A stretch of DNA of 64,000 bases from Desulfobulbaceae bacterium DB1 (GTDB lineage: Bacteria; Desulfobacterota; Desulfobulbia; Desulfobulbales; SURF-16). The position numbers and the translations under genes were made by a program. The notes under the pieces were generated by a model, which worked only from the letters and a program-made list of their open reading frames with translations, was not told where the DNA came from and did not search any database. Below are positions 25,293-34,054 of this stretch, piece by piece; positions within the stretch are counted from its first letter, which is position 1; each line of letters opens with the position of its first letter. The stretch covers positions 248,001-312,000 of the forward strand of contig MQUF01000003.1 of assembly GCA_001914235.1 (NCBI GenBank). Direction: 5' to 3'.

Positions 25293-25658
25293 GTGATGCG
25301 AGAGATCGATGCACGCCCCGGCGAAGCCGTGCAGGTGAAATGCCGTCTCAAATATGACATGATCAGTGTGGCGCAGTTACCCAAGAAATATGAACAGGTT
25401 GTCTACTCGCATGATCAGAGAGAAAGCCTCGGAATTGGGGAATATATCAAGATCATTCCAACTTCGTCCGTGGTGGTCGCCAATGACCAGGAAGTCTCTT
25501 TCACAGTCATGCTGGAAGATCGCCTGAACGATCATAGCATGGTGAACACCTTCGGGCCTTTGCCGGTGAAAGTGTTTCTGGAATATGAGGGATCGGAGGG
25601 CAAGGGGGGCTCCCATGATCTCGGGATTATCCGAGTCTACCCCAAGCAAAATCCTTGA
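25293..25658 (+). CDS. Unknown small protein downstream of OmpA-like gene
   Basis: 121 residues (GTG start; ATG one codon later), with a strong AAGGAGG site eight bases upstream. Predicted all-beta, with no membrane segment or known motif: DARPGEAVQVKCRLKYDM near the start and VFLEYEGSEGKGG near the end suggest an immunoglobulin-like or transthyretin-like fold. It is probably in one operon with the LysM and OmpA-like genes (48-base gap). A role as immunity or adaptor is possible but unsupported. Confidence 0.65.
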   Translation: MMREIDARPGEAVQVKCRLKYDMISVAQLPKKYEQVVYSHDQRESLGIGEYIKIIPTSSVVVANDQEVSFTVMLEDRLNDHSMVNTFGPLPVKVFLEYEGSEGKGGSHDLGIIRVYPKQNP

Positions 25659-25747
25659 AACAATGTGTGGTGAGGTGATCGGGAGTGCATGGATGCCCGC
25701 TGATCAACGACAATTATTTTTCCGGGGGGAATTATAATTGTCGTTCA

Positions 25748-25999
25748 TCATCCAGTAAGATTTTCTGTAAAATAGGGCCATTCTTCTTCTGGAACGTCCG
25801 CTAATTTATCGATAAAATCTTTAAGCTTTTTCAATCCAGCTTCGGATGCTTTCAAGTTCATATATGGGTTGTCGAGCGGCACGCATAAGCCGCGCCAGCC
25901 AGTGACCTTGCCGCGTAGCGCCTCGGCCAGCTTCCCGGCGTCGGTTTTGTTGCGATTGTTTGACATTTTTGTTAATTTTATTAATGACTTAAGACTCAT
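25748..25999 (-). CDS. Small protein following BsuBI/PstI-type endonuclease gene
   Basis: 83 residues from ATG 25999 (overlaps the endonuclease end by 11 bases); an alternative ATG at 25966 gives 72. Basic N-terminus, then KLAEALRGKVTGWRGLCVPL and an acidic C-terminus with VPEEEWPYF. No family is recognised. Its overlap with the restriction gene suggests it belongs to the R-M operon. It could also be unrelated to R-M. Confidence 0.55.
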   Translation of the reverse strand: MSLKSLIKLTKMSNNRNKTDAGKLAEALRGKVTGWRGLCVPLDNPYMNLKASEAGLKKLKDFIDKLADVPEEEWPYFTENLTG

Positions 26000-26942
26000 T
26001 GTATGGCCCAAGAAAGCGTGCGCCGTTAAAGTGAATTAGGTGAGACGGAGCATCAGCTACCCACACTTCTGTTTCCCATGCTATTTCCGATAGATATCGC
26101 CCCATGATTGCACGGTTTGGGAAAGCGGTCACATAGACCAATCCGGCATTAGAACCAGCAAAGAGATTAGCAAGCTCGTCGTGCCGTTTGCCATCAACCG
26201 GTCCATGGCTGGTAACTGACTCAACCAATAACAACCAATTTTTCTCGGTGTAGTGCAGTACTACATCAGGCATTTTACCATGAGAATCAACCTCGACACC
26301 CAATTCAGACAGTAGAGGAGCATTGAAGTAGCCCCATTTGTCGCCGGTATCTCCTGCATAAACAAGCACACTGCCCGGCGCGAAGCGCGGGGCAAAGTCC
26401 TCAATGATTGCCCGGATAAGTTCGCTATGCTCGCCGGGACTGAGGGTGATTTTCTTTCCAGGGGCAATCTCAACTGGTATACGGTTCTGGTTTCGTTCCT
26501 TTGCATAACGGGCGACTAATGTTTCTCGATTAGCCAGATAAGTTGCCAATGCGTTATGCCATGCCTTAGTGCCAAACTGGCGTAGCAGAGCCAACGCGCC
26601 TGGTTCTACCTGATAAACCGCTTTAGGGCTGTTTACCGGGCGGTCAGGCTTATCCGGATTATATAATGCGATACCAGCATCACAGAACTGGTGCATCGTC
26701 TGACGGCGGACAGTCTCGCGGGTGTTTGGAGCATAATCCTTGTCGTAGTACTTCCGTGCCCAATCCATTATGGGCGTGATTCCGACAAGCGGATTTTCAG
26801 CGGCAGCCCATCTCTTGCCAGGCGTAAGATTTAGCAGGGCCAGAAGGCAAAGCGCAGAACGTTCGTTTTGTTGTGCCCGCGGTAGACCCAGTGAAACGAT
26901 GATTTGGTGAGCGGCCTTGATGTAATCGTTTTTGTCGTTCAT
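25989..26942 (-). CDS. Type II restriction endonuclease, BsuBI/PstI family
   Basis: 317 residues, close to PstI and BsuBI (about 316-326). The C-terminal catalytic domain shows GDTGDKWGYFNAPLLSELGV, then HGKMPDVVLHY and LLLVESVTSHGPVDGKRHDE, a PD-ExK-like arrangement. It ends with YVTAFPNRAIMGRY and AWETEVWVAD. Known members cut CTGCAG, so that specificity is predicted, not shown. The start overlaps the methyltransferase stop (ATGA), and the two genes are in tandem, methylase first. Confidence 0.9.
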   Translation of the reverse strand: MNDKNDYIKAAHQIIVSLGLPRAQQNERSALCLLALLNLTPGKRWAAAENPLVGITPIMDWARKYYDKDYAPNTRETVRRQTMHQFCDAGIALYNPDKPDRPVNSPKAVYQVEPGALALLRQFGTKAWHNALATYLANRETLVARYAKERNQNRIPVEIAPGKKITLSPGEHSELIRAIIEDFAPRFAPGSVLVYAGDTGDKWGYFNAPLLSELGVEVDSHGKMPDVVLHYTEKNWLLLVESVTSHGPVDGKRHDELANLFAGSNAGLVYVTAFPNRAIMGRYLSEIAWETEVWVADAPSHLIHFNGARFLGPYNES

Positions 26943-28420
26943 GCGGTGAGCTTCCCTATCTTGTCGTCAATCATCGTCTGTGTAAGTTCCTTGTGTTGCA
27001 TGGCCCAGTTGCCAAGCTCAATTAGTGCGTCACGGCTCGGGTATCTCATCAGCTTGAGGTCAGTAGCATTGACTTGTGTGTGGCCGCTGAAACGCCTGAA
27101 ATTTTCATCAACAACGGTAGAATTGAGGTACGCAGCCAGACCATGCGCCACCAGCTCTGGCAAACCGCGTTTATTCTCGTGAAACAAGTTCAGGTGATTC
27201 TCGAAACCCAAAACCGGCGCGTTATCAAAGTCTCTCGGGTCTACCACACTCGCCACGATTCGGCGTTTTTCCTCCTTGGAAGAGAACCGTCGCACCACGC
27301 AATAAAAGCCGCTGGGATAAAGCCATTTTTCGGTTTCCCCATTGCGCAGGATAGCGTTTGGCTTCTTCATCCCTGCAACAGGCCATATTGTGCCGCTGCT
27401 GGTAAAGTGGCCGGGGTATAGCAATGGAACGGTACCCTCCACAGGCATATCGCAAAGGTGGGCTTTTAGGCGGAAATCGACAACCGGGCCGGTTGAGATC
27501 ATAAGGCCTAGATCAACCAGCGTGCAGCTGATAGCTGAGGATATTTCGATGTTTTGATTGAAAGACGTCGGCACGTGAATAAACCCTTCCGAGTCGTCGG
27601 GATATACGATCTGATCAAATGGGTATTCGTGTGTGGCAAGGTCGGTGAAAGTGTCATCAGTCGATGTGGAAACGGTCACTGGCCCTTGTTGCCCGTTACG
27701 CTCAAGCCGGATGATGATGTTCTCTTGCAGTACCGCATCATCCTTGAATGCCTTGCTACGTGACTCAAACAGATGCATGTGCCGGATGGCAGTGCGTTCA
27801 AAGATGAATTCACGAAATGGGCGGTAATACGGCCCATTACAGAAACTGCGAGGAATGATCGCAACGACCTGTCCGCCTGGCGCGGATAGAGCAACAGCTA
27901 GTGCCATAAAGGCCGAATACAAATTCACCGTCTCGATACCGACACGGCGCAAGGCAAGACGGTGTGCGGAATTACTGTTGATCTTTTTGTAAGGCGGGTT
28001 AAGGATGGCATGAGTATATTTGGGGAGTGGTTCCGCGAAAAGACTGCCGGAGAGATAGTCAACAGCGGCGTGTATAAAATCGGTTTTTCGGACCGTTAAG
28101 GCAAAGTCTGGATTGTTTCTGTATTTCGCCAATGTCTGAGTTAGATAAGGGTGTAGGGAAGCATCAATTTCAAAAACATCCAGTGCTATCCGCCCAAAAA
28201 GAAAATCCCCGGAAAACCATCTTTCCAAAAAAGCGGCCGAAAGCGAACCAATTCCCGCTCCAGCATCGAGCAAATGACAACTCCCCTTAGCGACAGGAAA
28301 TAGGCTAGCCATGAAAGCTGCGGTTTTTGCTGGCGTAAAAAACTGCCCGAATTGCGATTTTCTTTGCGCATCGGTATTTTTTGATACTCGCAGTCTATTT
28401 TGTTCAACTGTTGTCAACAA
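26939..28420 (-). CDS. Type II N6-adenine DNA methyltransferase of the BsuBI/PstI-type system
   Basis: 493 residues. The SAM-binding motif I appears as LLDAGAGIGSLSAAFLERW (residues about 49-67) and catalytic motif IV as NPPYKK, typical of gamma-class N6-adenine methylases. The C-terminal half is the target-recognition part. It probably methylates the same site as the downstream endonuclease. The start is TTG at 28420 (AGGAG nine bases upstream); this rare codon may limit its expression. Intact partner frames imply the system is recent or active. Confidence 0.9.
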   Translation of the reverse strand: MLTTVEQNRLRVSKNTDAQRKSQFGQFFTPAKTAAFMASLFPVAKGSCHLLDAGAGIGSLSAAFLERWFSGDFLFGRIALDVFEIDASLHPYLTQTLAKYRNNPDFALTVRKTDFIHAAVDYLSGSLFAEPLPKYTHAILNPPYKKINSNSAHRLALRRVGIETVNLYSAFMALAVALSAPGGQVVAIIPRSFCNGPYYRPFREFIFERTAIRHMHLFESRSKAFKDDAVLQENIIIRLERNGQQGPVTVSTSTDDTFTDLATHEYPFDQIVYPDDSEGFIHVPTSFNQNIEISSAISCTLVDLGLMISTGPVVDFRLKAHLCDMPVEGTVPLLYPGHFTSSGTIWPVAGMKKPNAILRNGETEKWLYPSGFYCVVRRFSSKEEKRRIVASVVDPRDFDNAPVLGFENHLNLFHENKRGLPELVAHGLAAYLNSTVVDENFRRFSGHTQVNATDLKLMRYPSRDALIELGNWAMQHKELTQTMIDDKIGKLTA

Positions 28421-28840
28421 GTGATGAATCTCCTTTATTATTATCCAGTGCGAGATAACAGCAAACCATCATCGGGCATCACATTCCCGGGACACAATTC
28501 CTGAGCACTTCCCGAACCCAAACATCGTCTTACTATTCTCCTTACGTCAACGAATTGCAATGAAATTAATCGCAGGCAAATGGGAGAACCAGGCTAAGGG
28601 GTACTTGCTGTTTTTTTTCACTTCACAGACAACTGGTTGCTTTTTTGATATTTATTTTTGCTGGAATCTTAAAGCATTCTGTATGGCCCACCATTCAAAC
28701 AATCTTTTCCTTGTCAAACCCAGGAATATGACTATTGTATGCCAAATACGTTTTGACGCCGTGCGTGGTTCACGCGGAACCCCTCTGCGTCGCCGCTGAA
28801 GAATTTCAGCGGAATCATCTCTTTTTTTCATGAGGATACC
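28421..28840. other. Intergenic region between R-M system and Tim44-like gene
   Basis: AT-rich. One plus-strand frame (28560-28799, 79 codons) has no Shine-Dalgarno site and no recognisable motif, and is not called. Divergent promoters for the methylase and the Tim44-like gene are expected here, but none stands out. Confidence 0.4.
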
Positions 28841-29731
28841 ATGGCGACTTTCTTGAAACGTTTCACTCCATTTCTGCTTCTTTTTCTGGGTCTTATCTTC
28901 ATAGAGGGCGGGATCACCGCCGACTATGCCGATGCCCGTTCCCGTTCCGGCGGCCGCAGTTTCAGCCGCACGGCCCCTGTGCAGAAGTCTCCGACCACCA
29001 CCCAGCAGAGTACGGTCACTAAAAAATCAAGTTTCGGCAGCGGCCTTGCCGGCGGACTTCTGGGCGGTGCGCTCGGCGCCATGCTTTTCGGCGGCCTGTT
29101 CGGCATGGGCGGCTCCGGGCTCGGCATCCTGCCGTTCATCCTTCTTGCCGTGGCAGGTTATTTCCTGTTCAAACGTTTTTCCGCGCGGCCGGTTTCGGCA
29201 ACCATGCCCGGCTTCCAGCCGCCGCCGGACTTCAGCGGCTTTGCTTCTTCCGGCTCCACGGCGGGCGCCGCTTCAGCAGGTCCGGCCCAGGGGCTTTCCC
29301 TGATTCGCCAAACCGATCCGGGCTTTAATGAAAAACATTTTGTCGAAGTGGCCTCCGACGTGTTCTTTCAGGTACAGGCCGGCTGGATGCGGCGCGATCT
29401 CTCCTCGTACCGCCATCTGCTCGGCAATGAGCTGGCCGAGCAGTATGAACGGCATTTCGAGGAAATGCGCGGCAAGGGCCAGATCAACAAGCTGGAAAAC
29501 ATCTCCATCCGCACCGTGGAGGTTCTTGACGCGGGCAAGCAGGATCAGGAAGACTTTGTCACCGTCCGCTTTACCGCAAATCTTCTGGATTATACCGTTG
29601 ACGACAAAAGCGGCGCACTGATCTCCGGCAACATGACCCAGCCGGTAAAATTTGCCGAGGACTGGACCTGGGCGCGGCCCCAGGGCACCGAGGACTGGAA
29701 GCTTGAAGGGATTGAAACGGTGAACGAATAA
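28841..29731 (+). CDS. Tim44-like domain membrane protein
   Basis: 296 residues. An N-terminal signal or anchor (RFTPFLLLFLGLIFIEGGITA) is followed by a Ser/Arg-rich linker and a Gly-rich hydrophobic stretch (GGLLGGALGAMLFGGLFGMGG). A second membrane segment (ILPFILLAVAGYFLFKRF) leads to a C-terminal Tim44-like domain from about residue 150 (HFVEVASDVFFQVQAGWMRR). Bacterial Tim44-like proteins are inner-membrane proteins of unclear role. The ATG follows GAGGA. A terminator follows directly, shared with mscL. Confidence 0.85.
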   Translation: MATFLKRFTPFLLLFLGLIFIEGGITADYADARSRSGGRSFSRTAPVQKSPTTTQQSTVTKKSSFGSGLAGGLLGGALGAMLFGGLFGMGGSGLGILPFILLAVAGYFLFKRFSARPVSATMPGFQPPPDFSGFASSGSTAGAASAGPAQGLSLIRQTDPGFNEKHFVEVASDVFFQVQAGWMRRDLSSYRHLLGNELAEQYERHFEEMRGKGQINKLENISIRTVEVLDAGKQDQEDFVTVRFTANLLDYTVDDKSGALISGNMTQPVKFAEDWTWARPQGTEDWKLEGIETVNE

Positions 29732-29779
29732 GCCGGGGACAAGATATCCCGGCGCAATGCGCCGGACACGGCTTTTTTA
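29731..29779. terminator. Terminator between Tim44-like gene and mscL
   Basis: AGCCG...CGGCT outer arms enclose a strong inner GGCGC/GCGCC hairpin, followed by TTTTTTAT. It serves the plus-strand gene, and its GC stem lies at the end of convergent mscL. Confidence 0.8.
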
Positions 29780-29799
29780 TTGCGCCGGGACTCCGCGGG

Positions 29800-30219
29800 T
29801 TACAGCTCGGAAGTGCAGTTCGGGCAGCGTGTCGCCTTGATGTGAATGGGAGTGAAGCATTTCGGGCAATCCTTGGTCGTCGGTTCGGCCACCGGAGCTT
29901 CTTCTTTTTTCTTGAAACGGTTCATTTGCTTGATGACCATGAAGATGGCAAAGGCGACGATAACAAAATCAAGAATGGTGTTGATGAAGACACCATATTT
30001 GATGGCAACGGCCTCCGCCTCGGCCGTCTTGTCCTGCAGCGTGATTGCCAGCTCGGAAAAATCGATGCTGCCCAGCAGCATTCCGATGGGCGGCATGATG
30101 ACGTCGCTGACAAGCGAACTGACAATCTTGCCGAACGCCCCGCCGATAATGATACCAACCGCCATATCAACAACATTGCCGCGCATGGCAAATTCTTTAA
30201 ATTCCTTGATCATTCCCAT
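29800..30219 (-). CDS. mscL: Large-conductance mechanosensitive channel MscL with C-terminal zinc ribbon
   Basis: 139 residues from ATG 30219, which has AGGAG eight bases upstream; an ATG two codons earlier lies too close to that site. The N-terminus [20 protein letters not shown] and gate-lining helix are typical, with a second membrane helix [19 protein letters not shown]-like near residue 80. The last 25 residues hold two CxxC pairs ([20 protein letters not shown]), a zinc ribbon replacing the usual C-terminal helix bundle. It opens under hypo-osmotic shock to release solutes. The ribbon may link the pore to another factor or stabilise the pentamer. Confidence 0.92.
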   Translation of the reverse strand: MGMIKEFKEFAMRGNVVDMAVGIIIGGAFGKIVSSLVSDVIMPPIGMLLGSIDFSELAITLQDKTAEAEAVAIKYGVFINTILDFVIVAFAIFMVIKQMNRFKKKEEAPVAEPTTKDCPKCFTPIHIKATRCPNCTSEL

Positions 30220-30507
30220 GGTCATTCTCCTTGTGTTTTGTCATTAAATTATTTTTTCAATTGGCCCTGATACTTGCAATGAAAATTCATTTCCATCAGA
30301 TGCATTCTCTTCTTGTACGCCATCGCCAACCGTGAGGTCAAGAAAAGAAACTTGCAGTTACGGGAACGTCCCGATACACTCACACTATGCACGTGAGTGC
30401 GATGAGAACATACGAACTCGGTTTTTGTCACCGGTCGCGCGACAACACCCTTGCCTGCATGCAAACAGATCAATTTCACATCACATTGTCATGAGGCTCT
30501 CCAGACC

Positions 30508-31065
30508 ATGAAGCCCTCCACCCTCCTGCTCCTGATCATCCTGGTGCTTCCCGGCTGTTCCAGTGAATCGACACCGGAAAAGCCGCATATCGCCACGGTT
30601 AACGAGTACAATATCCCGGTCGGCGACTTCGAGACCCTGCTTGCCGATGAGATGGAATACGACGCCGACTTCAAATTGACCGATGCGTCACGCCGGGCCT
30701 TTCTTGAGGAGCTCATCAGAAAAGAGCTGCTTATTCAGGAGGCGAAAAAACTTGCCCTTGACCGGGAAAAAAAATTCATCGCAGCCATTGAAAGATACTG
30801 GGAGGCGACCCTCATCCGTGATCTGATCGACCGGAAAAGCGCCGAACTGTCTCGTTCCATCGTGGTCTCCGAAGAGGAAATCACCGCCTTTTACGAACAA
30901 AGTCCCCAATACCGGGACAAAGGTATCTCCCTCAGCGAGGCGCACGACCCCATCCGGGACACGCTGCGGGAAAACAAGAAAAGCCTGGCGCTCCAGGCGT
31001 GGATCGATGAATTGCGGAACAGGGCGGCCATCGATATCAACGAGGATCTTCTGTACGGAAAATAA
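30508..31065 (+). CDS. SurA-N-like lipoprotein (peptidyl-prolyl isomerase-related chaperone)
   Basis: 185 residues. A lipoprotein signal with lipobox LPGC (Cys at residue 16) points to the periplasmic face of a membrane. The region HIATVNEYNIPVGDFETLL and VIELIRKELLIQEAKKLALD-like segments (ELIRKELLIQEAKKLAL) match the SurA N-terminal chaperone domain. No parvulin catalytic domain follows, so it may be a chaperone-only relative. A longer frame starting at 30451 lacks a signal sequence. The IS-split HAMP gene follows 28 bases later. Confidence 0.75.
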   Translation: MKPSTLLLLIILVLPGCSSESTPEKPHIATVNEYNIPVGDFETLLADEMEYDADFKLTDASRRAFLEELIRKELLIQEAKKLALDREKKFIAAIERYWEATLIRDLIDRKSAELSRSIVVSEEEITAFYEQSPQYRDKGISLSEAHDPIRDTLRENKKSLALQAWIDELRNRAAIDINEDLLYGK

Positions 31066-31216
31066 CATTGCGCACCATCGGCAAGGAGTCTTTATGTCCC
31101 CGCACGATTCACCCGTCAAACGCCGGCAATACTTCATCAAGAAGGGTTTTCAGTTCCATTTCATCATCAAATTCTGTCTGCTGCTGCTGGCCGGGGTCGT
31201 CATCTCCACCGGACTG

Positions 31217-31225
31217 CTTTTCGTC
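31217..31225. repeat. Target-site duplication, left copy
   Basis: CTTTTCGTC, identical to 32983-32991, directly flanks the insertion sequence. Confidence 0.85.
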
Positions 31226-32982
31226 CAGCAATTCCCGGATGGCCCGAAGATGCAGCAATAGCTTAGTTTTTAAAAATTGGTTTCGTAAACTTTTTAAATT
31301 TTTTCCCCAAAATTAAAATTTTTCTTGACATTCTAATAAGATAGTGATTTTTGCCTTTTATAAGCAATATCAACTACTTATAGGAGGCGACCATGTCTAA
31401 CTATCGAAGAACACTTGTGAAAGCACGGGAAAGAGAAATCATGCGCAACGAGAAAATCAAATTGCGCAAGCACCTGAATGCGGATGCTCTCTTTGCAACC
31501 ATGAGAACCGGATTCGGGGAAATTAATGATCATCGGCCGGGTGAGGTTACAATTTCACTTGCCGATGCCCTGATGTCAGGTTTTGCCATGTTTTCCCTCA
31601 AAGACCCTTCATTGCTGGCCTTTGACGAACGGCGTTGTGCGCCGCAAAATCTTTTAACCATATACGGCATGGGCGACATCCCCTGCGATACCTCGATGCG
31701 TGAAATTCTGGACGGTGTCGACCCCAATGATCTCCGGCCGCTGTTCAAGGATGCATTCCGGGCGTTACAACGCGGTAAGGTTCTTGAAAAAATGCTGTTC
31801 ATGGACGTTGGCTACCTGTTGAATCTCGATGGTACCGGTTATTTTTCATCCAAGGCGCTGCATTCCGATGCGTGCATGGGAAGAGTCAACTCAAAGACGG
31901 GAGAAGTCACTTATTACCTCCAGACGGTCGGAGCGGCCGTTGTTCATCCTGATTACAAAGAGGCGATAGCTCTTTGTCCCGAGACGATCAGGAAACAGGA
32001 CGGAAAGACAAAAAATGATTGCGAGCGTAATGCCATCAGGCGTTTGCTTGAAAAATTACACCTGGATCACCCGCACTTCAAGTTCATTATCAACGAGGAC
32101 TCACTCAGTTCCAATGCACCCCACCTTGAAGATCTTGAGAAGCATAATCTTCACTATATCCTGGGAGTTAAAGAAGGCGACCATAAATTTCTCTTTCAGT
32201 ATGTCGATCAAGCCGTGGAAAATGGTGAGACAATCGAGCTGACCATCGATGACGAGAAAGATACGGACATAAGCCATTGTTTCCGCATCGTGTATCATGC
32301 CCCACTCAATAAATCGAACCAGGATAAGCGTGTAACCTTTGTCGAATATTGGGAGATCAACGCAAAAACCGGCAAAAAGCAGCATTTTAGCTGGATTACG
32401 GATTTGGACATCACCGAAGAGAATGTCTACCAGTTTATGCGCGGCGCCCGTGCCCGGTGGAAAATAGAGAACGAAACGTTCAATACCCTGAAGAACCAGG
32501 GATACCAGTTCGGCCACAACTTCGGCCTGGGCAAGCAGCATCTCAGCGAGGTGTTCGTCCTGCTCATGATGCTGGCCTTTCTGGTTGACCAGATTCAGCA
32601 ATTATGCTGTCCACTTTTCCAGGCTGCCTGGAAAAAATGGAAGACCAAGAGATCCCTTTGGGAAAAGGTCCGAAGCAAGTTCCATGAATTCCACATTGAT
32701 ACCATGGAGGAATTGTATCGCTCGATCTTGGACCACAAGCCGGTGCCGTTACCCAGGTAACGTAAAAGGCCGGACAATTATTTCAAAGAGCAGGTCCCTT
32801 GCCTGGAAAAATTCGGGCAGGGGCGGATGGACAATTATGTCCTCCAAAACAGGCTTTTGGACAATGGTTATTTTTTTTAAGGCAATTAGCCGGCTTGTGA
32901 GCCGATTTTTCCGATCTGATCTCCGCAGCCGGCATAAAAACTTACTTCCAGACGGTCGGCTTTAATCGTCCGGGAATAGTTG
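31226..32982 (+). mobile_element. Insertion sequence, 1757 bp, IS4-like DDE transposase
   Basis: Left end CAGCAATTCCCGGATG and reverse complement of the right end CAACTATTCCCGGACG are imperfect terminal inverted repeats sharing ATTCCCGGA. A 9-bp direct repeat flanks the element. It contains one full transposase frame; 32761-32982 carries no gene. The intact ends and frame imply recent, possibly active transposition. Confidence 0.9.
31393..32760 (+). CDS. Transposase, DDE_Tnp_1/IS4-like
   Basis: 455 residues with AGGAGG eight bases upstream. The catalytic acidic residues are likely the D in LFMDVGYLLNLDG (residues about 137-149), the D in FIINEDSLSSNAPH (residues 231-244) and the E in RWKIENETFNTLK (residues 356-368), the last matching the YREK-type motif of IS4-like enzymes. 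Exact family assignment would need an ISfinder comparison. The frame is complete, with no stop or frameshift. Confidence 0.9.
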   Translation: MSNYRRTLVKAREREIMRNEKIKLRKHLNADALFATMRTGFGEINDHRPGEVTISLADALMSGFAMFSLKDPSLLAFDERRCAPQNLLTIYGMGDIPCDTSMREILDGVDPNDLRPLFKDAFRALQRGKVLEKMLFMDVGYLLNLDGTGYFSSKALHSDACMGRVNSKTGEVTYYLQTVGAAVVHPDYKEAIALCPETIRKQDGKTKNDCERNAIRRLLEKLHLDHPHFKFIINEDSLSSNAPHLEDLEKHNLHYILGVKEGDHKFLFQYVDQAVENGETIELTIDDEKDTDISHCFRIVYHAPLNKSNQDKRVTFVEYWEINAKTGKKQHFSWITDLDITEENVYQFMRGARARWKIENETFNTLKNQGYQFGHNFGLGKQHLSEVFVLLMMLAFLVDQIQQLCCPLFQAAWKKWKTKRSLWEKVRSKFHEFHIDTMEELYRSILDHKPVPLPR

Positions 32983-32991
32983 CTTTTCGTC
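32983..32991. repeat. Target-site duplication, right copy
   Basis: CTTTTCGTC, matching 31217-31225. The interrupted reading frame continues from here. Confidence 0.85.
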
Positions 32992-33436
32992 TTGTCCCAG
33001 GACACGCTGACCTCTTCATTCCAGAACTCGCGGCTGGAAATACAATCCACTGCCATGAGCATCCTGCCGGCGATCCTCTACACCAACCTCATCACCCTGT
33101 TCCTCGTCAGCGCGGCGGCAATCGCCGTCACTCTTTTTGTTTCGCACAAGATCGCAGGCCCCATGTACCGGATTGAAAAAGGCCTGGCCGCGGCAGGCAA
33201 CGGCGACCTGACCCACCGGATCAACTTCCGCAAAAAAGACCAGATGCGGATCATGGCCGAAAATTTCAACACCATGACCGAAAGCCTGGCCGGCAAAATC
33301 TCTGAAATCGAAACGGAAGTGCGCGATCTGGAAAAACTGGCCGAAGAGCTCAATCTGCCGGATCAGTTCACCCGCGGGCTTACGGACGTGCGCCGCCGCA
33401 TTGAAAGCAACTTCCAACTGCACAGAATGTAAAAGA

Positions 33437-34054
33437 GTGGATGGACGGCCTTTGGCAACTTCGACTCCATATCCCGCACGTCATGCACTGCGCCCCCCCT
33501 TCCTCGTTCTCCTGCTGACCGCATGGCTGATTGCCGTCGCCGGGGGCAGCTCATGGGCGGCAACCATTTACGGCGGCAAATGGCAGCAGCTTGAAACGCG
33601 GCACGCCGTGCTTCTTTTTGAAAGCCGCGAGGTGCTTGACCTGTTTGCGGGCAAAATACGATATGACCGCCGCCGGGACCCTGCCGCGCACCTCCTGGTG
33701 CCCTCCGACGAAACAGGTGACAACGGCATCACCGAGAAAATCGACGCGCTCTTCATGCGGGTTCAGGAAATTCTTGATATGCGCCGGAAAATGGAAAAGG
33801 TGACCATAAAAATCTATCCGGACACCGGCAGCCTGCGGGATGTTTACCAGCGGCTTTTCCGGAGCAAGGACGCCATGCGGGCCTGGTATCTTTACGAAAA
33901 AAACACCATTTACGTCACGGTGGCCGATGTGCATGAAGGGATGCTGGCCCATGAAATGGCCCATGCGATCATCGACCACTTCTTCTCCGTGCGGCCGCCT
34001 TCGGCCACCGCCGAAATCCTTGCCCGCTACGTCGACAAACACCTGACCAGGTAA
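33437..34054 (+). CDS. Putative zinc peptidase (peptidase MA-like), exported
   Basis: 205 residues from GTG 33437; TTG 33452 is an alternative and neither start is certain. The N-terminus is basic, followed by a hydrophobic stretch (FLVLLLTAWLIAVAGGSSWAA) ending in an AxA-like cleavage site, so it is exported. A zinc-binding HEMAH motif appears in GMLAHEMAHAIIDHFF near residue 180; the third ligand is not clear and the domain is shorter than most metallopeptidases. It lies five bases after the HAMP gene and was probably in the same operon before the IS insertion. Confidence 0.65.
   Translation: MDGRPLATSTPYPARHALRPPFLVLLLTAWLIAVAGGSSWAATIYGGKWQQLETRHAVLLFESREVLDLFAGKIRYDRRRDPAAHLLVPSDETGDNGITEKIDALFMRVQEILDMRRKMEKVTIKIYPDTGSLRDVYQRLFRSKDAMRAWYLYEKNTIYVTVADVHEGMLAHEMAHAIIDHFFSVRPPSATAEILARYVDKHLTR

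Larger units (their letters stand above)
31094..33432 (+). pseudogene. HAMP-domain membrane protein gene interrupted by an IS element
   Basis: The first 44 codons (31094-31225, after AAGGAG) encode a basic N-terminus and a membrane helix (FIIKFCLLLLAGVVISTGLL). The reading resumes at 32992 as LSQDTLTSSFQNSRLE, followed by a second membrane helix (NLITLFLVSAAAIAVTLFV) and a HAMP domain (SHKIAGPMYRIEKGL, then RIMAENFNTMTESL). Removing 31226-32982 plus one copy of the 9-bp duplication restores one frame of about 190 codons. Such two-helix HAMP proteins are signal-transduction modules of unknown output. The 3' part could still be translated from TTG 32980. Confidence 0.85.

Noticed and set aside
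28560-28799. 79-codon plus-strand frame between R-M and the Tim44-like gene
   Set aside because: No ribosome-binding site or recognisable motif; Phe- and Cys-rich composition looks random.
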